A DNA stretch of 64,000 nucleotides, taken from positions 124,001 to 188,000 of the forward strand of contig JAFEKR010000026.1 of assembly GCA_019022495.1 (NCBI GenBank), given 5' to 3'. Position 1 is the first letter of the stretch. Each line of letters begins with the position of its first letter. This DNA is from Epichloe hybrida (lineage: Eukaryota; Ascomycota; Sordariomycetes; Hypocreales; Clavicipitaceae). The notes below the pieces were generated by a model. It was not told where the DNA came from. It made no database searches and worked only from the letters and a program-made list of their open reading frames with translations. This document shows positions 58,857-64,000 of the stretch, piece after piece. Position numbers and translations under genes: made by a program.

Positions 58857-59684
58857 TGTTAAAAATAAGACCTATTTTTAGCCCTTTTCTAGTTAAAGAA
58901 CCTTCTTATTACTAGCTTACTTTGCAAGTCTGACAGCTGCACTGCAGCTGTTAACGGTCGCGAGGGCAGCTATTAATAGCTACATCGTAGCTGTCAACAG
59001 CTGCGACCGACCGTGTGGATGACTAATTAGTCAATTGCGTTGTGGCTGCAAGTGTGGCTATAACCACGCCACTAGTAATTAGGTAAGCTAGGGTGACGTA
59101 AGCTAGGGTGATGTAAGCAGGTTACCCTACACATAACTTACCCTATAGCTATCTTTAACAACGATTTTCTCTTTATCTAGAGGTTGTACAAAAGTTTCAC
59201 ATATAGTAAATTAAAGCTTAAAGATAGGGCTTTCTCTTTATGCAAGGTTATTTTTTGGACTAAAAGTTAGTGCATACAGGTTGCTAGCTAGTATAGTGGT
59301 GAGTTAATTTTTTGATTTTTGCATATAAATGAATTTTGCGGAAAATCAAAAGTGGCCCGTAAGACCCCATTAGCGGCCTGGATCCACTAATATGGTCGGT
59401 AAGTCTATGAGAGGAAGAAGATCTTTTCAACTAGCTAGATAGCTAGTCCTCTCAACCAATAGCTGCATTGCCTGTATAACGTATCTAAAATTAATTCTAT
59501 TGCTCTATAAGATATTATAAAAGTGATCTAAATTGAATTCTATTAGTTGATAACTGCCACAACCTTCCGTTACGTTGCGTTGATTGATTTAACGTTGTGG
59601 CTCTATTGGTCCCCGACCGTAGAGCTTGCACTTGTACAGCTGTTGCCAGCTGGCAGCTGGTAACTAGCTCCTTACATTTCAATA
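58857..59684 (+). repeat. Copia-A2 3' LTR, 828 bp
   Basis: Starts TGTTAAAAATAAGACC, ends CATTTCAATA, and is followed by ATTAT. Same length as the 5' LTR, with scattered C/T and G/A differences. Confidence 0.96.
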
Positions 59685-60837
59685 ATTATATATATAATAG
59701 GCGTATTTTATTAAGTTATCTATATAAGTTAGGAACAATATATAGCAAGATAGTAGTAAAGTTATACTTAGAGAATTAGTATATTAGGTTAGAATAGATT
59801 TACCCTTAATAATATATTATAGCTTTATACTATTACTATCTTTAGGTATAATAGCTTATATTATAACTTACTATATATAGTAAATATAAGGAATTTTTAT
59901 TCTACTAGCACTACTAGCTATAAGTTAGTAAGATAAGCACTAGGGGGACTTAGATATTATACTTATATAGAAATTTTAGAAGCTAAATCTTTCTTACTAG
60001 AAGACTTTAAAGGGGATATTATAGGAGTCTTTAAAATAAAAGAAGGTAGTAGTAGTAAAGTAATTACTTATATTAAAGATATTATTAACTACTAGTAAGT
60101 TAGTAGTAATATACTATAAGAAACTTATAGGTAAAAGGTAAGCTACTAATATTTTAGTATTTAAGAGAATTTAGATATTTTAAATAAGGATAGATATAGA
60201 TAATAAAGTAATACTATAGGATATTAGTAATTACTATAAAAGAAGCTATAAAGCTATTAGCTTATAGGTAAGGGTAACTTATAATACTAAGGGAGAATAT
60301 AAAGGGAAGAAAAGTATATAAAAGTAAGGGAAAGTAAGCCTCTTTTATATTAGCCCTAGACCCCTAAGTAATCTATATGCTATATATAGCTAATCTAGGA
60401 ATTATAATATTTATAGTTATAGCTACTACTAGTAAATACATACGCTAGCTATAAACTCCTAGTAAGATTAATATAATATCCCTAATATTAGATAAGAAGT
60501 TATTTATTTTAAATAGTATGTATTACCCTAACTATTTAACTTAATTATAAAACTTAACATAAGTAGTTTACTTACTTAGCACTAATAACTTATTAGATAG
60601 AGGTATATATATTAGAGGTAATAAAGTAGCAAGTGTGTAGCTATCTATAATCTAGATATCATAAGAAGGATTACCTAGGTCCTAATAATATTTACCTTAT
60701 TATTTAAAGCAGATATAATACCACATACTAATAGTATAGCTAGCAATATAGATATTACTATAAGTTATACGTAATAAACACATACTAGCTAAGTAGCTTT
60801 TTATAATTAAGAATAATTATATATTAGGGGGGTAGTA
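59685..60837 (+). other. Gypsy-1 post-pol 3' region (copy C), right of Copia-A2
   Basis: Continuation of the Gypsy-1 3' region after the Copia-A2 insertion, collinear with 2250-3397 and 40206-41356. No recognised gene. A G-rich run (about 60827-60832) lies just before the LTR. Confidence 0.7.
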
Positions 60838-61104
60838 TGTTAGGAGCATAGAGGCTAGGGAGTTGCGGATAGGATAGTTATATAATAGAGCCCTTAGGTA
60901 AGCCCTAGCCTACGTAAATAACTAAGTAGCTACTAGATAGCTATGTGTATATAGTAAGGTATTTAGATAAGGACTACCTATAAGAGATATAGAAGGTTAG
61001 AGTTTAAGACCTTTATATACCTACCCCTAAGTAGTAGCTCTCTAGCTACGACTAAGAACCTTAGCCTTCACTCCGTTTATATCTCTCCTACTAAAGTCGT
61101 GACA
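60838..61104 (+). repeat. Gypsy-1 3' LTR (copy C), 267 bp
   Basis: Starts TGTTAGGAGCATAGAGG, ends AGTCGTGACA, and is followed by the duplication CTATG. Confidence 0.95.
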
Positions 61105-61109
61105 CTATG

Positions 61110-64000
61110 CCTATACTTATAAGAATAGTAGTTTAAAAAAAGAAGGGTAGCCTTTTTGCTACTAACTCCTTATAAGTTTACGAAGGTAATACGTAATAAG
61201 ATAATAGTATATGCTATTATAAGCGTTATAGAAAATAAGTTTATACCCCTTAAAGATAAAGAGAAGGCAAAAGTATATAAAACTATTAAGAATATCCTAG
61301 AGGAACTATATAAGTTTAAAGATATATTTACTTTAGATAAGGTAGGGAGTTTTCTATTAAAGAAGTTAACTAACTATATAATTAATCTTATACTAGGAGC
61401 TACACCCCTATATAGACTAATATATTCTCTCTTCTAAAGTAAACTTAGAGAGCTCTAGGAATATATTAATAATAACCTAAAGAAAGGCTAGATAAGACCC
61501 TTAAAGAGCCCTATAAGCACGCCTATTCTATTTATACTAAAGAAGAATAGAACGCTCTAGCTATGCGTTAACTATTAGGGACTTAATAAGGTAATATAGA
61601 AGAATTACTACGCTCTCCCCCTGATTTTAGAGATCCTTAATTAATACTAAGGGGCTTGTTTCTTTTTAAAGATTAATATTAAGGACACGTACTACTAGAT
61701 TTATATTAAAGAGAGTAATAAGTAAAAGATAGCTTTTTGCACGTATTATAGGCACTATAAGTACCTTATAATACCTTTTAGGTTAACTAATACCCTAGCT
61801 ACTTTTTAAAGCTATATCTATAAGGCACTTTATAGGCTAGTTAATACTATTTATATAGTATATTTAAATAATATCTTAATTTTCTTTAAGATAAAAGAGG
61901 AGTATACTAAATATATTAAGTAAGTCTTAGAGCGTATAAGGTTAGCAAAGTTATATATAAAACCTTCTAAGTACTCTTTCTATAAGAAGTTAGTAAAATT
62001 CCTAGGGTTTATTCTCTTTATTAATAGGATATTAATAAATACCTACTAAGTTAATATAATTAGGGAATAGAAGGAGCCTATAAGTTTTAAGGATATATAG
62101 TTATTCCTTAGATTCTATAACTTCTATTAATAGTTTATTTATAAATACTCTAGGATTATAGCACCTCTTTATACGCTAATAAAGGGTAGTTAAAATAGTA
62201 TTTAGACTAGGAGGTTTATATTTAGAGAAAAGGAGTAGTTAGTGTTTAACTAGCTAAAAGATACCTTTTAGTAAGCGCCTTTACTCTAATACTATAACCT
62301 AAGTTAAGCAGTGTATATTAAGATAAATGCCTTAATTTTTATAATAGTAAGAATCCTATCTTAGTAGGATAATAAGGGCTATTAGTATTTAGTAGCCTTT
62401 TAGTTAAGGAAGTTTATAGACGCTAAATATAACTATAGTATAGCTAATTAAGAGTTACTTACTATAGTAAAGTTATTTAAATACTAGTAATATTATATTA
62501 AAGGCGTAAAGACACTTATAGAGGTCCTATTAGACTATTATAACTTATAGACCTTTATAAGGTAATAGAAGCTAAATAGAAGATAGGTATAATAGTATAT
62601 ATTCCTTTACCCTTTTTATTTTATAATTAAGTATAGACTAGGGAAAAGTAACCTTATAAATACACTATTAAGAAAGTCTAATTATAAGGGCAAACCTATA
62701 TTAAATAAAATACTCCTACTAAAGCTTTAAAGGAAGATAGTAAATATCTATATAGTAAAAGAAGAAGTACTAATATATTAAAGAAGTTATAGTATAATAC
62801 TAGTCTTAGAACCTACTAAGGTAAGAGTAGCCTAGGTAAAAGGCTAGTTAGCTACTATAAATCCAGTAATAGGTTAGCTAAATAAGGGTAATTTTAAGGA
62901 GAAGGTAGTATATATCTAAGATATTAGTATAGTATAAGTAATTTAGGGGGCTATTATATTACTAAATCCCTACTAATCTATAGTAAATAAACTATTAGCG
63001 TAGCTATTATAGAAGGCATAGGACTAAGATCTAAATTTATAAAAGCGTAAAGGTAAGGTTAACTCCTAAGTAAAAAGGAGGGAAAAGGCTAGTCTATAGT
63101 TATATAATATAAGGGGTCTTCTAATATATAAAGACTAGGTAGTTATTCTATAGAAGCCTATCTTATAATAGGAGCTTCTATAGCTACACTATAATAATTT
63201 ACTAGTAGGTTACTTTAGGACTAAACATACTCTTAAGCTACTAAAACATTACTATTAGTAGCTAGTAATAAGTAAAGCTATTTTAGACTATATATCTAGC
63301 TACAGGGTATACTAGCATGTAGTAGCTAGATAGCACTACTTATATAAAAGCCTTAAATTACTACTAATACTAAGGTAACTATAGGCGAAAATCTTAATAA
63401 ACTTTATTATAGGTTTACTACTAGTATAGCTAGGTAAGCAAGAAACTAATGTAATCCTAGTGATTATAAACTAATTTACTAAGTACTTTATTTTCCTTCT
63501 TATAAAGACTATAATTAATATAGCTAAATTAGTAAAGTTATTTTATAAGGAGATTAAGCTTTAATTTAGGGCGCTAGAGGGTATTATATCTAATAGAGAA
63601 TTAGTGTTTATAAGCTAATTCTAGTTAGATATATGTTACTTATTATATATAAAGCATAGGCTTTTAATAGTATTTTACCCCTAAACTAATAGGTAAATAA
63701 AGAGAATAAACTAAGTGCTTAAATATTACTTATAATACTTTATTAAAGAAAACTAATAGCTATAGCTAAAGCTACTCCTAATAGCTTAATTTATATATAA
63801 TAATACTATTAATAAGATAATAGGTTACTCCCCTAATTATATTCTTATAGGCTATTTACCTAAGTTTTATCTAGCTCTTAAGGGTAAGAGCAAGGAGAGG
63901 GAGGTTTTAAAAGCTTATATATATATATAAAAGCTATATAAGGTTAGGGAGAAACTAGTATATAACTAAGTAAGAGCTACTAAAGTATAGGCGAAGTATT
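61110..64000 (+). pseudogene. Gypsy-2 pol relic (copy C): RT, RNase H, integrase
   Basis: Continues the frame cut at 46083. An open piece at 61156-61437 covers the linker before reverse transcriptase (NYIINLILGATPLYRLIY, compare the DHAIDL..G..PP..PIY motif of Ty3/gypsy). Reverse transcriptase then runs to about 62050 (LCVNYQGLNK-like near 61565, YLNN for YLDD near 61862). RNase H lies at about 62280-62470. The integrase zinc-finger relic is near 63190-63310. Its catalytic core starts near 63445 (VIINQFTKYFIF, compare VIVDRFTKY), with SNRELVFIS near 63590 and NRQIKRINQVL near 63690. The chromodomain expected from copy B would lie beyond the window. Stops are frequent and of RIP type. Confidence 0.85.

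Larger units (their letters stand above)
52556..59684 (+). mobile_element. Copia-A2, complete Ty1/copia retrotransposon, best preserved element here
   Basis: 7129 bp with two 828-bp LTRs (52556-53383 and 58857-59684) and an ATTAT duplication. It has the same primer site, leader repeats, polyprotein and polypurine tract as Copia-A1. It has fewer stops than A1 (nine against about 17), and most of its own stops are at positions that are open in A1, so the two copies were mutated largely independently. Confidence 0.97.
46084..61104 (+). mobile_element. Gypsy-1 copy C, complete Ty3/gypsy chromovirus, interrupted by Copia-A2
   Basis: Flanked by CTATG (46079-46083 and 61105-61109), with 267-bp LTRs at 46084-46350 and 60838-61104. 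After removing Copia-A2 it is about 7.89 kb. It is the only Gypsy-1 copy here with both LTRs and serves as the reference for copies A and B. Heavy RIP. Confidence 0.96.
44373..64000 (+). mobile_element. Gypsy-2 copy C, 3' end beyond the window, interrupted by Gypsy-1 copy C
   Basis: Begins with a 191-bp LTR at 44373 and continues through gag to 46083. After the 15-kb Gypsy-1 copy C it resumes at 61110 and runs to the window edge in integrase. The two pieces join exactly when one CTATG duplication and the insert are removed, matching copy B on the other strand near 13500-13620. About 4.6 kb of the expected 6.56 kb is present. Confidence 0.92.

Noticed and set aside
59597..59779. 60-codon plus-strand frame
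   Set aside because: It straddles the Copia-A2 LTR end and the Gypsy-1 flank, so it was created by the insertion junction.
1..64000. A host gene cluster, defence system or bacterial-type operon
   Set aside because: No intact frame beyond retrotransposon polyproteins, no ribosome binding sites or operonic packing, and eukaryotic introns and transposons throughout.
1..64000. tRNA or rRNA genes
   Set aside because: Apart from the 12-base tRNA-iMet complementarity in the Copia-A primer sites, no cloverleaf or rRNA core sequence was seen.

Overview
The window looks like a block of fungal heterochromatin, most likely from a filamentous ascomycete (Pezizomycotina). It has no recognisable host gene, tRNA, rRNA or bacterial-type system. 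Nearly all of it is nested transposable elements. Most of the DNA is extremely TpA-rich, and almost every premature stop where copies can be compared is TAG, TAA or TGA in place of CAG, CAA, CGA or TGG. That is the footprint of repeat-induced point mutation (RIP, mainly CpA to TpA). Short fungal-type introns (46-74 nt, GTAAGT donors, CTAA-type branch sites) in one element support this assignment.

Six families can be told apart by their ends. Gypsy-1 is a Ty3/gypsy chromovirus of about 7.9 kb with 267-bp LTRs. Gypsy-2 is a second Ty3/gypsy chromovirus of about 6.56 kb with 191-bp LTRs. Copia-A is a Ty1/copia element of about 7.13 kb with LTRs of about 830 bp and a half-tRNA-iMet primer site. 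Copia-B is a Ty1/copia element of 6.8 kb with 309-bp LTRs. There is also a hAT DNA transposon (6.0 kb net, 8-bp target duplication, intron-containing transposase) and a badly decayed pogo/Fot1-like transposase. The family names are mine and apply only to this window.

Layout from left to right. 1-3664: 3' half of Gypsy-1 copy A. 3665-5650: unassigned AT-rich DNA. 5651-6476: Copia-A solo LTR on the minus strand. About 6510-7669: 3' end of Gypsy-2 copy A. 7670-41623: Gypsy-1 copy B, split by Gypsy-2 copy B (8766-22459, minus, itself split by Copia-A1 at 15009-22134) and by the hAT element (26887-39727, itself split by Copia-B at 31708-38512). 41624-44372: Fot1-like relic split by a Copia-A solo LTR (42797-43892), which is split by a Gypsy-1 solo LTR (43550-43816). 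44373-64000+: Gypsy-2 copy C, split by a complete Gypsy-1 copy C (46084-61104), itself split by Copia-A2 (52556-59684).

Eight insertions have matching target-site duplications on both sides, so the nesting order is directly readable. The families are nested reciprocally (Gypsy-1 in Gypsy-2, Gypsy-2 in Gypsy-1, Copia-A in both, Gypsy-1 in Copia-A), so they were active in overlapping periods. Both Gypsy families encode chromodomains, which fits repeated insertion into already silenced DNA. The best-preserved coding sequence is the Copia-A2 polyprotein (nine internal stops, no frameshift seen). I found no new host system. The most informative signals are the mutation boundaries inside the Copia-B LTRs, the tandem hairpin leader, half-tRNA primer site and paired TGACGTAA sites of Copia-A, and the repeat-flanked hAT element.
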